From assembly GCA_036268995.1 (NCBI GenBank), contig DATATB010000140.1, forward strand, positions 62,001 through 126,000: DNA of 64,000 bases, read 5' to 3'. Numbering within the stretch: position 1 is the first letter of the stretch; every line of letters starts with the position of its first letter. Of this stretch, positions 54,221-63,095 are shown piece by piece. The position numbers were made by a program, and so were the translations under genes. The notes under the pieces are model-generated. The model searched no databases, was not told the origin of the DNA, and saw only the letters and a list, made by a program, of their open reading frames with translations. The DNA is from DATATB01 sp036268995 (GTDB lineage: Bacteria > Planctomycetota > Planctomycetia > Pirellulales > PNKZ01).

Positions 54221-56274
54221 GGCGCGCGGCTCGCCGGGCTGGCGGCCGAGCTCGGGGTGTCGCGGCCGTCGACCTCATCGGTCGTGGCTTGAATCGCCGC
54301 TTCGATTGCGCGTTGGTTCATCGCGTCTTGCCGCACCAGCAACATGGACGACTTCCGATCCAGCCGCCAGCCGGTGCCACCGTCCCACGCGACATTGGGC
54401 AGCCGGCTGCTGAGCCACTGGGCAATCGTCTCGTTGGCCACTTCGCTCGTCGCGCCCGAGTCGACCAGTTGGCCGGCCGGGTAGACGTCCAACTCGGGCC
54501 TGGCCCGCAGGACGCGGACGCTGGCGATCTCGATCGTCTCGGGAGCCACGATCCGATACGACAATTCCAGCGGCGTCAGCAGTTGATCCAGCGCCGCAGA
54601 GAGCGGCTGCTTGTCGACGATCAGCGAGACCAGCGATTGCGGCCGGCAGCCGGCGCTGGCCAGCGATTGCCAATCGACCAGCACGCGAACGCCCGCCGGC
54701 TGGGCCAATTCGTACACAATATTTCGCAACTCGGCCGGTTCCCGGAAATTCGCCGAGACCGCCGTCGCCAGCCGATCCGCCAATTGCCGATACGGCGAAT
54801 CGAGCGAACCCTCGAGTGCATCCAACCCGCCCGTGGCGGGCAGGCCTCGGGCCAGGCGTAACTTATCCAGCAGCACCACGACCTGGTGCTGGACGCGCGG
54901 CGTTTGCGATACGAGCAGTTGCGGGCCGTCGATATCGATACGGCCGGCTCCGCCTTGCGTCATCCAGCGCTGCGGTTCGACCAGGTCCTGGATCATGCTG
55001 GCCAAGACCGTCGGCGTGTCGCTGAAATCGCTGACGTTGTAGCGCACCCGCTCCAACTGGTAGCGATGCGTCGGGGTCGAAGTCACGACCAATTGCCCTT
55101 GTGACGCTTCGGCCACCAGGCCGTGCGGGGTCAGCACGTGCGCGAGCAAGTCGCCCAGCGAGACGTCGTGCTCGTGCACCGTCAGCGGCGTATCGAGCTT
55201 GAGGCCCAACTCGTGGCAAGCGTCGATATCCAGCGTGAGCGGCGCGCCGGCCAGGCCACCGGCCAATTGCACGAAAGCCAATAGCTGCACGCTGGGCAGA
55301 TCCAAGCCGGCGATTTTCGTGCCCAGCGCTTGGGCCACGTCGACTTGCGGAACATTCGCCGACGAACGCACTGCCGGCTTCGGTTTTGCCACTACCACCG
55401 GCGGAGGCGGAGCCAGCGGCCTGGCAGGGCGTGGCCGTCGTGTGGTGCTCGCGATGCGGACGGGCGTGCGAGCCGCGGCCTCGACGTCCAGCGGCAGCGT
55501 CGTCACCGGCCGCATGACAAGCCGCGGCTGCGGCGGTTCGACGGCCGGCGCGCTGGTCGCATTGACAGTGGCCGCCGAATTGGCGGCGGGAGACGGCGCG
55601 TGAGTCTCGACAAACGTGCTCGGGGACGGTTGCGGCGGCTCGGCAACCACGGCTGGCTCCGGCAACGGGCTCTCGACTAATGGAAGCGGCGCCGCGGGGG
55701 CAGGAATCGCCGCGGTCTCGCTCGTTGGCGGCGCGGGCAATGGGAGTGGTTCGTCGACTCGCAGGCAGTAACTCACCAGGCAGGCCGACAGAATGCCGGC
55801 CAGCGGAACGGTTGCCCACGGAAGCCAGGCGGCGAGGAACTCGCGAACCACCGGCTGACGCACTGCCGAAAGCACGGCATTGGGGGCAGATGGCACTGGC
55901 GGCGCTGCAGCGGTGACATCAACCTTCACGGCCAGCGGATCGACGTAATCGGCCGGGGGCGTGCGCGCAAAGTCGCCCTGGCCGATCGCCGGCGCTAGCT
56001 CGCTACGGCCAACGCCCGAATCCGCGCTGGCCAGCGCGGAGACCATGGCGGCCGTCGCCTCGTGTTGAATGGGAGCCTGTTGAACGGGAGCTTTTTGAAT
56101 CGGCGCTTGTCGAACTGTGATTGCGGGTGCGGGAGGCGGCTGCCAGCCCGGCGGAGGGCTGATTTGCATCATGCTGCCGCACTTGGGGCAGTTGACGATC
56201 TGGCCGATGGCCGACTGCTCGCGGACTTTGAGCCGCGCCCGGCACGTGGGACAGTTGATCGCGAACAGATCCAC
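54217..56274 (-). CDS. Zinc-ribbon, single-pass membrane protein with STN-like domains
   Basis: A 685-residue protein. Residues 8-34 form a zinc ribbon (CPTC ... CPKC). A Pro/Gln-rich linker and a transmembrane helix (about 147-172) follow, then a Pro/Ala-rich region. The C-terminal half has at least two blocks like the secretin/TonB short N-terminal domain: about 320-410 ('LDLPSVQLLAFVQLAGG', 'DVSLGDLLAHVLTPHGL') and about 510-600 ('QPLSAALDQLLTPLELSYRI'). Topology puts the zinc ribbon in the cytoplasm and the STN part outside. 37 bp downstream of the pseudokinase gene, and coupled to the PIG-L gene. Function unknown; an envelope sensor or assembly factor is plausible. Confidence 0.75.
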   Translation of the reverse strand: MDLFAINCPTCRARLKVREQSAIGQIVNCPKCGSMMQISPPPGWQPPPAPAITVRQAPIQKAPVQQAPIQHEATAAMVSALASADSGVGRSELAPAIGQGDFARTPPADYVDPLAVKVDVTAAAPPVPSAPNAVLSAVRQPVVREFLAAWLPWATVPLAGILSACLVSYCLRVDEPLPLPAPPTSETAAIPAPAAPLPLVESPLPEPAVVAEPPQPSPSTFVETHAPSPAANSAATVNATSAPAVEPPQPRLVMRPVTTLPLDVEAAARTPVRIASTTRRPRPARPLAPPPPVVVAKPKPAVRSSANVPQVDVAQALGTKIAGLDLPSVQLLAFVQLAGGLAGAPLTLDIDACHELGLKLDTPLTVHEHDVSLGDLLAHVLTPHGLVAEASQGQLVVTSTPTHRYQLERVRYNVSDFSDTPTVLASMIQDLVEPQRWMTQGGAGRIDIDGPQLLVSQTPRVQHQVVVLLDKLRLARGLPATGGLDALEGSLDSPYRQLADRLATAVSANFREPAELRNIVYELAQPAGVRVLVDWQSLASAGCRPQSLVSLIVDKQPLSAALDQLLTPLELSYRIVAPETIEIASVRVLRARPELDVYPAGQLVDSGATSEVANETIAQWLSSRLPNVAWDGGTGWRLDRKSSMLLVRQDAMNQRAIEAAIQATTDEVDGRDTPSSAASPASRAP

Positions 56275-56311
56275 CGCGCACTCCCTTGTGGCGCCGGTTA
56301 CTCCCAGCGCA

Positions 56312-59300
56312 CTATTTCTTCTTCGCCGGTGCCTTTTCCAATTCCGGCGGCAGCTTATCGCCGCGCTTGGCGACCGCCGCTCGCGTCGTCAGCCAGATCA
56401 TTTCGCCTTTGCCGCTCTCGTTGGGTTTGAAGATATAGACGAGTTTGCCGTCGGGATTGGCCTGGAGCAGAATCTTCTTGAAGATCTCGCGCGCCGGCTT
56501 GTCGTGCTCATCGAGCCCAAAGGACTGGTTCTTGGTGATACCGTCCAACTGCAAGTCGCCACCCTTGATTTCGATCGGGATACCCAACTCGTCTTGCATC
56601 ATTTGCATGCACATTTCCAGCGTATTGCGCGGGAAGCTGATCGTGATTTTTTTGTCGAGCACGCTCGCGGCCGTGTTGGCCTGCGGGCCCGATGCCGCCG
56701 ACGCGCCGGGTCGGGGCGCCGCCACGCCCTTGGGATTTTCCAACAGGCAGAGATACGTGCCCAGCGCCAGGCTGCTAGCGGCCTTGGCCGGCAGGTACGT
56801 GCGCACCACGATCTCCTTGTCGGCGGTGCCTACCCGGGTGAATTGCTGGGCCGTTCGGACCATGTCGGGCAGCTCGACCAAGACGTTTTGACTGTACGGA
56901 GTCCATTCTAGCGAATGGACGCCCAAGTCCACTTTTTTCGCCACCAATTTGAGCCGGTCGCGCATGGCTTTGGCCGGATCGGGCGACTCGGGACCGGCCG
57001 AATCGTTCTCGACGCGCAACTCGGCGAACAACTCGCTCTTGAGATGGCAACTGAAGAGCACGGCCCGCGGCTCGGACATGGGCATGGGACTGTTTGGATC
57101 GGCACCGGTCAGGAACCAATCGATCGGCTCCTTGAGCCGCGCGGCCAAGCCGGCGAAAAGGCCTTTGCCGGGCGTGCTCAGCAGGCCGGGGCCAATCACG
57201 GCCGTCAGCAGCCGGTCGCCGTCGCTATGGGCCAGCAAGCGCTCGACGTCCAGCGGCAGCAATACCGCCTGGCCGTCGCTGGCGATCACGTCTTTCATCT
57301 CCACCGGTGGGGCGACGACAATCACCTGCCCTTTGCGGCTCTTGGGAACGTAATAGGCCACGTCCGGCTTCTGGAAGTACGTCTTGTCTTCGAGTTTTTC
57401 AGCCGCCGGATTGCCCCAGGCTGTTAACAGCGCCGCCTCGGGCACCGGCTCTTTGACGTGTACCACCAGGGCCACGCGCGTCTTACCGGTGCTTTCCAAC
57501 AGGCCGATCACCACCTGGACAATATTCTCCAGGCTCGCTCCCGACATGGCCGGCAACTCGGTACGCACCCATTCGGCCAGCGGACCCAGCACCTTGGGAT
57601 CGAGCAGCAACTCGCCCTGCGGGTGCTTGAGCAAGTCGGCCGGCCGCAGCACGATCACGGCCTCGGAACCCGGCGCCAGAAATGCCACGTCGATCGGTTT
57701 GCCGTGCGTCGGCGACGACCACATCGCGCCATCGGGCGTCCAGATCGGCTCCAGCGGCTCGACCGGCGTTTTGGCGGTGGCGTCTTCGACCGGCGGGGCG
57801 TTGGCCAGCGTCACGGCGGCGTCATCGGCTTTTTGCGTGGCGGACGACGACTCGAGTTCTTCGAGCATTTCCTTGCCGCCCAGCTTGTAAATGGCCCCTA
57901 GAGTCACGCCCACCGTCAGCAGCATCGCCAACCCCACGCCCAGCGCGAGGCGCCGGGTCCGGCGGGCGGCGCGGCGAGCGCGGACGCCGGCCGACTCGCT
58001 GGCCTCCATCGTCACCGCAGCCAACTCATGCGATTGGATGGGCATCGCGCCTGGCATCGCGCCGCCGTGCAGTGGCGTCACCGGCATGGCGGCCACGGCC
58101 GTCGGCACACCCATCGCAGCGGCTGTCGCATAGGCGGGCGCCGCCATCGGGGTGGCTATGGCGGCAACCGCCGGCATCGCGCTTGTGTACCCCGGCTGCA
58201 CGGGCACGGCAACCGCTGGCATGGGCTGCGCCATCGGTGAAACTGGTTGCCCCATCGGTAACACGGGTTGCGCCATGGGCACCACCGGCTGGGCGACAAC
58301 CGCCATCGGAGCGGCCTGCTCCGGCGTCATGGTCAACGTGGGAGCAAGCGCGGCTGTTGGGACTGCTTGAGCGACGAACGCTTGTGCAGGGACCGCTGCC
58401 GCCACCGGAGCGGCCTGCTCCGGTGTCATCGTCAGAGTCGGAGCCAGCGCCGCGGCCGGCACTGCTTGAGCGGTGACCGCTTTTGCAGGGGCCGCCGCGG
58501 CCGGAGCCGCCGCCGGAGTAGCGGTCCGGGTTGCAGCGGGTTCGGCAGCGGCTAGCTGAGTGGGCACTTTGACGGACGCCGGCGTCGGCGGCGAGTGAGG
58601 CATCGCGGCCAGATGTTTTGCCAGCCACGCTTCGTAAGCCTGGCTGCGGCGGCTGGGCGGACGCGGCTGGGTCTCCGCCTCGCCGGGGGCCAGATGTGGC
58701 AGCAGGGCCTCGACCACGCTGTTGGCCTGCTGATAGCGCAGATCGGGATCTTTGGCCATCATGTATTTGACCAGCTTGGCCAGCGCCGGCGAAATCGCCG
58801 GGTTGAGCTCGTCCAGCGGCAGCGGCGTCTCGGCGCGATGCCGCTGGAGCTTTTGTGCCAGATCGCCCCCAGAGAACGGCGCCTGGTTGGCCAGTGCGTG
58901 ATAAAGCGTGCAGCCCAAGCTATAGATGTCGCTGCGCGCGTCGGCCTCGCCGCCGTCGATCAACTCGGGGGCGATATAGTCGGCCTGCGGAGGCGGCCGA
59001 CGGCCCTCGGCCTTGGCCACCAGTTGGCCAGGCGGCGCGTCGGACAACGGATCACGCGACAAAGGAAACAGCAACAGCTTGCAAGTGCCGTCGCTTTCGA
59101 GCCAGATGTTTGCCGGCCGCACGTCGCCGTGGGCCAGGCCCATGGCGTGCAGTCGAGCCAGGCCCAAGGCCGCCTGGCGGGCCACGCGGCAGGCTTCGGC
59201 GGGGGGTAGCGCGCCACCGGTGGCCAGGCGGCGCTCCAGCCGTTTGCCTTGCAAGTCTTGCAACACGATGAACTTGTACGACTTTTCGTCAGCCAAGTGG

Positions 59301-59719
59301 TAGCAGCGCGAGAGATGCGGATGCCCGACGCTGGCGCGATGGGCGGCGGCCGCCTGCTGGGCCAGTCGATGCAGGATCTCGGGATCCTGCGCGGCGGCGC
59401 CGGAAAGGAAAAACAAGCACACGGGATGCTTGGTCTCGGCGTGCAGCGCGCGAAAGATGCCGGCCAGCCGACCGCTTTCGATCCGGTCGTAAATTCGATA
59501 GTCGCCGTAGACAAACGGCCCAGGCCGCCCGGCCAGCAGCACCTTGGCCTGGTAGGGACTGATCCGCTTGTCGTCGATCAACCAGCGCGCAGCCAACTCT
59601 GCCGAGGCGCTGGGTCCTTGCTGCTGGACAAACTTGACAGCCAGCGCCGTGCAGTTGGTATCCGAAAGGAGTTGACTTTCGGCGACCAGTTTCCAGAAAC
59701 GTTCGAGCGAAAGCGACAT
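56312..59719 (-). CDS. Transmembrane pseudokinase with STN-like C-terminal domain
   Basis: A 1,135-residue protein with a Hanks-type kinase-like domain (about 70-345). Retained: D199/N204 in 'HGDVRPAN', 'YIAPE' and 'ARSDIYSLGCTLYHAL'. Lost: the glycine loop (ExGxxA at 81-86), the ATP lysine (VCLF, F103) and the DFG (LFP, 217-219), and HRD reads HGD. It is thus probably a pseudokinase. An Ala/Pro/Met-rich stretch with a repeated 'TLTMTPEQAAP' (about 400-560), one transmembrane helix (about 600-625) and a large extracytoplasmic region follow, ending in an STN-like block ('TLEMCMQMMQDELGIPIEIKG'). First gene of the operon. Confidence 0.82.
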   Translation of the reverse strand: MSLSLERFWKLVAESQLLSDTNCTALAVKFVQQQGPSASAELAARWLIDDKRISPYQAKVLLAGRPGPFVYGDYRIYDRIESGRLAGIFRALHAETKHPVCLFFLSGAAAQDPEILHRLAQQAAAAHRASVGHPHLSRCYHLADEKSYKFIVLQDLQGKRLERRLATGGALPPAEACRVARQAALGLARLHAMGLAHGDVRPANIWLESDGTCKLLLFPLSRDPLSDAPPGQLVAKAEGRRPPPQADYIAPELIDGGEADARSDIYSLGCTLYHALANQAPFSGGDLAQKLQRHRAETPLPLDELNPAISPALAKLVKYMMAKDPDLRYQQANSVVEALLPHLAPGEAETQPRPPSRRSQAYEAWLAKHLAAMPHSPPTPASVKVPTQLAAAEPAATRTATPAAAPAAAAPAKAVTAQAVPAAALAPTLTMTPEQAAPVAAAVPAQAFVAQAVPTAALAPTLTMTPEQAAPMAVVAQPVVPMAQPVLPMGQPVSPMAQPMPAVAVPVQPGYTSAMPAVAAIATPMAAPAYATAAAMGVPTAVAAMPVTPLHGGAMPGAMPIQSHELAAVTMEASESAGVRARRAARRTRRLALGVGLAMLLTVGVTLGAIYKLGGKEMLEELESSSATQKADDAAVTLANAPPVEDATAKTPVEPLEPIWTPDGAMWSSPTHGKPIDVAFLAPGSEAVIVLRPADLLKHPQGELLLDPKVLGPLAEWVRTELPAMSGASLENIVQVVIGLLESTGKTRVALVVHVKEPVPEAALLTAWGNPAAEKLEDKTYFQKPDVAYYVPKSRKGQVIVVAPPVEMKDVIASDGQAVLLPLDVERLLAHSDGDRLLTAVIGPGLLSTPGKGLFAGLAARLKEPIDWFLTGADPNSPMPMSEPRAVLFSCHLKSELFAELRVENDSAGPESPDPAKAMRDRLKLVAKKVDLGVHSLEWTPYSQNVLVELPDMVRTAQQFTRVGTADKEIVVRTYLPAKAASSLALGTYLCLLENPKGVAAPRPGASAASGPQANTAASVLDKKITISFPRNTLEMCMQMMQDELGIPIEIKGGDLQLDGITKNQSFGLDEHDKPAREIFKKILLQANPDGKLVYIFKPNESGKGEMIWLTTRAAVAKRGDKLPPELEKAPAKKK

Positions 59720-59844
59720 CCGAATGCCTTACCGAGCCCTGTCCCACGCGTGGCACGAGTTATGCCAGCCGCGATAAAGTATTCACTTTAGCGGTTACCT
59801 CCGCCCAATTCAAAAGGTTTCGTCGCGGGCCGTGCCCATGCCGC

Positions 59845-59905
59845 CATAAAGCCGCGACCGTTGGTCGCGGGAGCGGAAACTGCGACCACCGGTCGCGGCT
59901 TTATG
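59845..59905. repeat. Nested twin-hairpin inverted repeat
   Basis: Perfect 16-bp arms CATAAAGCCGCGACCG (59845-59860) and its complement (59890-59905) are separated by 29 bases. Near each arm there is also a local hairpin: GCGACC-GTT-GGTCGC and GCGACC-ACC-GGTCGC. The overall plan is that of the 6382 and 10849 elements with a different sequence. Confidence 0.8.
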
Positions 59906-59961
59906 TTTCAAATGACGGCTTTGTTACGATTTTGACACGTTGCACTGGCCCGGAACCTTGC

Positions 59962-59990
59962 TTGAGCGGTTTCGGGTCGACCGATATGAT
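59962..59990 (+). promoter_or_regulatory. Candidate promoter of gdh
   Basis: TTGAGC (59962-59967), 17-nt spacer, TATGAT (59985-59990), 136 bases before the gdh ATG. A perfect TTGACA stands at 59932 but lacks a -10 at proper distance. Confidence 0.35.
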
Positions 59991-60125
59991 TCCACTGGGA
60001 CGACGACAGCCGGGGGGCAAGCGTCGCACGACGCCTGATGACACAGAGCGCGGCGTCGAAACTGGCTTTGCTGCCAGGGGATCCGCGCCGCCGATCTGCA
60101 CGCCCGCACTTGGAGCCGGCTTTTG

Positions 60126-61361
60126 ATGAAAGCGTTTGACTCGACCCAGTTGTATTTCAATCGCGCGGCCGATCACATCGACCTGAGCGAAAACATTCGC
60201 CGCCTGCTGGTCACGCCCAAACGCGAAGTCCAAGTGCAGGTGACGATCGAGCGCGACAACGGCGAAATCGCCACCTATATCGGCTACCGCGTGCAGCACG
60301 ACGATTCGCGGGGGCCAATGAAAGGGGGCCTGCGCTTTCATCCCGACGTCGACTTGGACGAGGTCCGCTCGCTGGCAGCCTTGATGACTTGGAAGACGGC
60401 TGTCGTCAACATTCCGTACGGCGGCGCCAAGGGCGGCATCGCCATCGACCCGTCCCGGGTGAGCGAGCGCGAGCTGGAGCGGATTACCCGCAAATTCATC
60501 GACGGCATCCACGACGTGATCGGGCCTGACACCGACATTCCGGCCCCCGACATGGGGACCAACGACAAGGTCATGGCCTGGATCATGAATCAATACAGCA
60601 AGTATCACGGCTTCAGCCCCGCCGTGGTCACGGGCAAGCCGGTCGAGATGCACGGCCTGCCGGGGCGCGAAGAAGCCACCGGACGCGGCGTGGGCACGAT
60701 CACGCTCAAAACCCTCGGTCGGCTGGGACGCAAACCATCGGCCACGCGCGTGGCCATCCAGGGGTTCGGCAACGTCGGCTCGCACACGGCCAAGTTCCTG
60801 GCCGACGCCGAGTGCAAGGTCGTGGCCGTCAGCGACGTCAGCGGGGCGTATTACAACCCGGCCGGTCTGAACATGACCGAAGTGCTGCGTCATTCATTGG
60901 CGCACCGCGGCAGCCTGGTCGGCTTTCAAGAAGCCGAGCGGCTAACCAACGAGCAGCTTTTGGAGTTGGACGTCGACGTCTTGATCCCGGCCGCGCTGGG
61001 CGGTGTGCTGCGCAAAGAAAATGCCGCCAAGGTGCAGGCGCCGATCATCATCGAAGCGGCCAACGCGCCGGTGTATCCCGACGCCGACGATATCCTCGAC
61101 GCCCGCGGCACCGTGCTCGTGCCCGACATCCTGGCCAACGCCGGCGGCGTCACGGCCAGCTATTTCGAATGGGTGCAGAATCGCCAACATTATCAGTGGG
61201 GCATGAACCGCGTGCGGCAAGAGCTCGACCACGTCATGAGCGAGAGCTTCGAACGCGTCTGGCAGGTGTCGGTCGAACGCAAAGTGACATTGCGGACCGC
61301 CGCTTACATCTTGGGGATCGGACGCGTCGGCCGAGCGACCGTTCTGGGAGGAATTACCTGA
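60126..61361 (+). CDS. gdhA: Glu/Leu/Phe/Val dehydrogenase, probably glutamate dehydrogenase
   Basis: A 411-residue amino-acid dehydrogenase interconverting glutamate and 2-oxoglutarate plus ammonia. The glutamate/ammonia-binding segment 'GPMKGGLRFHPDVD' (K66), 'LMTWKTAVVNIPYGGAKGGI' (K90, catalytic K102) and 'PAPDMGTNDKVMAWI' are intact; the Rossmann motif is 'AIQGFGNVGSHTAKFL' and the C-terminus 'ANAGGVTASYFEWVQN'. Length and motifs point to the NAD-type hexameric enzyme, and GxGxxG is followed by no obvious NADP marker. The TGA overlaps the next gene's ATG (TGATG). Symbol used by analogy; the organism's own name may differ. Confidence 0.92.
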   Translation: MKAFDSTQLYFNRAADHIDLSENIRRLLVTPKREVQVQVTIERDNGEIATYIGYRVQHDDSRGPMKGGLRFHPDVDLDEVRSLAALMTWKTAVVNIPYGGAKGGIAIDPSRVSERELERITRKFIDGIHDVIGPDTDIPAPDMGTNDKVMAWIMNQYSKYHGFSPAVVTGKPVEMHGLPGREEATGRGVGTITLKTLGRLGRKPSATRVAIQGFGNVGSHTAKFLADAECKVVAVSDVSGAYYNPAGLNMTEVLRHSLAHRGSLVGFQEAERLTNEQLLELDVDVLIPAALGGVLRKENAAKVQAPIIIEAANAPVYPDADDILDARGTVLVPDILANAGGVTASYFEWVQNRQHYQWGMNRVRQELDHVMSESFERVWQVSVERKVTLRTAAYILGIGRVGRATVLGGIT

Positions 61362-61903
61362 TGAGCACCGCCTTGGGCCTGGAAAAACTCAAGCAGATTC
61401 CGCTGTTCGCCGGTTTGACCGACGACGAATTCAAGCGCCTGCAGCAAGTGGCCGCCGTGGCGACTTTCGAGCCAGGCGAATTCGTCATCGAGCAGGATCA
61501 GCGCAGCCAGCACCTGTGGGTACTGCTGGAAGGGCGCTGCGAGGTGATCAAGTACGTCGACCAGGGCAAGAACGGCCCGGTGCCGACCGTGTTGGCCGTG
61601 CTCAGCGAACACAGCAACTTTGGCGAAATGTCGTTCTTTCACGACGCGCCGCACTCGGCCGCGGTGCGGGCCCAGACGCGCGTCAAGCTACTGCACCTCA
61701 CGCGCAGCCAGTACAACGACCTGGTTAACAGTCAATCCTCGCTGGCCTGCAAGCTGACGGTCAACGTCGTGCAGATCCTGGCCGAACGGCTGCGGCGCAT
61801 GGACCAATGGGTGGTCGAACTGAAGACCAAGACCGAGCAGCCGCAAAACGCGGCCGACTGGTCGAAACTCCGCTCGCAACTGTTCGACACCTGGCAGCTC
61901 TGA
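61361..61903 (+). CDS. Cyclic-nucleotide-binding-domain protein
   Basis: A 180-residue protein made of one cNMP-binding (Crp-type) domain, 'IPLFAGLTDDEFKRLQQVAA', 'EFVIEQDQRSQHLWVLLEG' and 'NFGEMSFFHDAPHSAAVRAQT', followed by helices (about 130-180) with no helix-turn-helix. The last conserved arginine that contacts the cyclic phosphate would fall in 'PHSAAVRA', which has Ser-Ala in the usual R-[ST]-A place, so cNMP binding is not assured. GGAGG lies ten bases before the ATG, inside the gdh end. Coupled translation with gdh suggests a regulator or partner of that enzyme, an inference. Confidence 0.85.
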   Translation: MSTALGLEKLKQIPLFAGLTDDEFKRLQQVAAVATFEPGEFVIEQDQRSQHLWVLLEGRCEVIKYVDQGKNGPVPTVLAVLSEHSNFGEMSFFHDAPHSAAVRAQTRVKLLHLTRSQYNDLVNSQSSLACKLTVNVVQILAERLRRMDQWVVELKTKTEQPQNAADWSKLRSQLFDTWQL

Positions 61904-61935
61904 CGGCGCCCAAAAACGCGCCGGCTATCGAGCGC

Positions 61936-63033
61936 CTACTGGCACTTGGTCAGGATAAACGGCGGATAGCGTCCCTTGCGGTCTTCGACCCGGGCGCTTC
62001 GATCCGAGAGCATGGTAACTGCCCACTCTCCCATGAATCGATCTTTCTGCTCCCCGGCCTTGGAAATGATCGCAACCGTTTCTCGATTGCCTTCGGTTTT
62101 GGGCACGCGCCAATTTCTTATTTCGACGAGCAACGCGAGGTCATTAACGATCCAACTGAGAACCATCGTCCCGTCGGGGCGAAGGTCTACTTGCGCCCTG
62201 CCGTCCAATAGCCACGGCGTGCCCGGATCTGTTGAACGACTCATTAAATTCGGCCAGTACATCTTCCGTGTCGTCCACGTCCCGACTAGTCGCTGGCTGA
62301 TTTCGTCGGGGCGCGCCTTGGGCAGCGCCGTGAAGTCAAACTTTTGGGGAACGCTATCGGCCGCCTTGGCCTGCTCTTTCCGCTTTGGCCGCGCCGGAGG
62401 CGTACGGGTGAACCGGAAAGTCTGATCGTGAGCGACGCATGCATCGAAGTTCGCCGCCAAGAACTCGAGCGCATTCTTTGGCGTGTCCGTTACAAGCACC
62501 GACGTGTAACCGGAAACCAGCAGCCCGCGCCGCTCCTTGGCTGATCCGCGCAGCTTGCCGGCTTGAATCGCGTCGCCAATTGCGCTTGCGTCGAGCATGA
62601 ACACCTCGAGCGATTCACCGCGGGTGCGGTAGGCAAAAACGTCGTATCGCGTTGGCTGTTCTCGCTCGCCATCTTTTCCGTTCGGCAATGCGGCAACCAT
62701 CGACATGAATCGACGCCCGCCGGCCTTGGTCGTAAACACCTCGCCAGGCAGTTTTTCGTTGCCATGCTTTTTGTTGGCCCGGCGTGGCGGCCCCCAGTCG
62801 AGTTTCAACGCGTTGCTTTTGTCCTGCCGGACGATTTTAAGCGGGGGAGACTCTTCTTCAGATGGCGTCGCATCCCCGGCAAAGTACCAGGTGCCGAGCA
62901 ACTGCTCGTCGACTTTCGAGGTCTGCGCATCGGAAAGCGGCTCTTGGAACTCCGGATCGCAGCCCGCCGTCGCCGCCGCGCACAGCACAAGCAACGCTAG
63001 CACCAATGGCCGGACCCGCGCGATGCGCTGCAT
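61936..63033 (-). CDS. Lipoprotein with two 'L-GTW' repeats, function unknown
   Basis: A 365-residue protein with a lipoprotein signal: basic start, hydrophobic core and lipobox 'AAATAGC' with Cys at about 24, so it should be lipid-anchored outside the inner membrane. Two similar segments begin 'VDEQLLGTWYFAG' (about 41) and 'ISQRLVGTWTTRK' (about 260), suggesting an internal duplication of a lipocalin-like beta barrel. A basic linker ('ARPKRKEQAKAAD') lies between. No family recognised. The ATG at 63033 starts the signal; the frame extends to 63090. Somewhat less GC-rich than the neighbours. Confidence 0.75.
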   Translation of the reverse strand: MQRIARVRPLVLALLVLCAAATAGCDPEFQEPLSDAQTSKVDEQLLGTWYFAGDATPSEEESPPLKIVRQDKSNALKLDWGPPRRANKKHGNEKLPGEVFTTKAGGRRFMSMVAALPNGKDGEREQPTRYDVFAYRTRGESLEVFMLDASAIGDAIQAGKLRGSAKERRGLLVSGYTSVLVTDTPKNALEFLAANFDACVAHDQTFRFTRTPPARPKRKEQAKAADSVPQKFDFTALPKARPDEISQRLVGTWTTRKMYWPNLMSRSTDPGTPWLLDGRAQVDLRPDGTMVLSWIVNDLALLVEIRNWRVPKTEGNRETVAIISKAGEQKDRFMGEWAVTMLSDRSARVEDRKGRYPPFILTKCQ

Positions 63034-63095
63034 ATTGCACTCCCCCAAACTGCACGGCGGGCGTCCCACTTGATTGGAACGCTCAACCACCGTAC

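Larger units (their letters stand above)
59720..60125. other. Intergenic region between pseudokinase and gdh
   Basis: 406 bases between divergent genes. It contains the nested inverted repeat at 59845-59905 and a promoter candidate for gdh at 59962-59990. No coding sequence recognised. Confidence 0.6.

Noticed and set aside
58170..58560. Repeated DNA in the Ala/Pro-rich part of the pseudokinase gene considered as a mobile or VNTR element
   Set aside because: It encodes two diverged 'TLTMTPEQAAP' copies in frame and is simply low-complexity coding sequence.
59932..59937. Perfect TTGACA as -35 for gdh
   Set aside because: No -10-like hexamer at 16-18 bases; the TTGAGC/TATGAT pair downstream is a better candidate.
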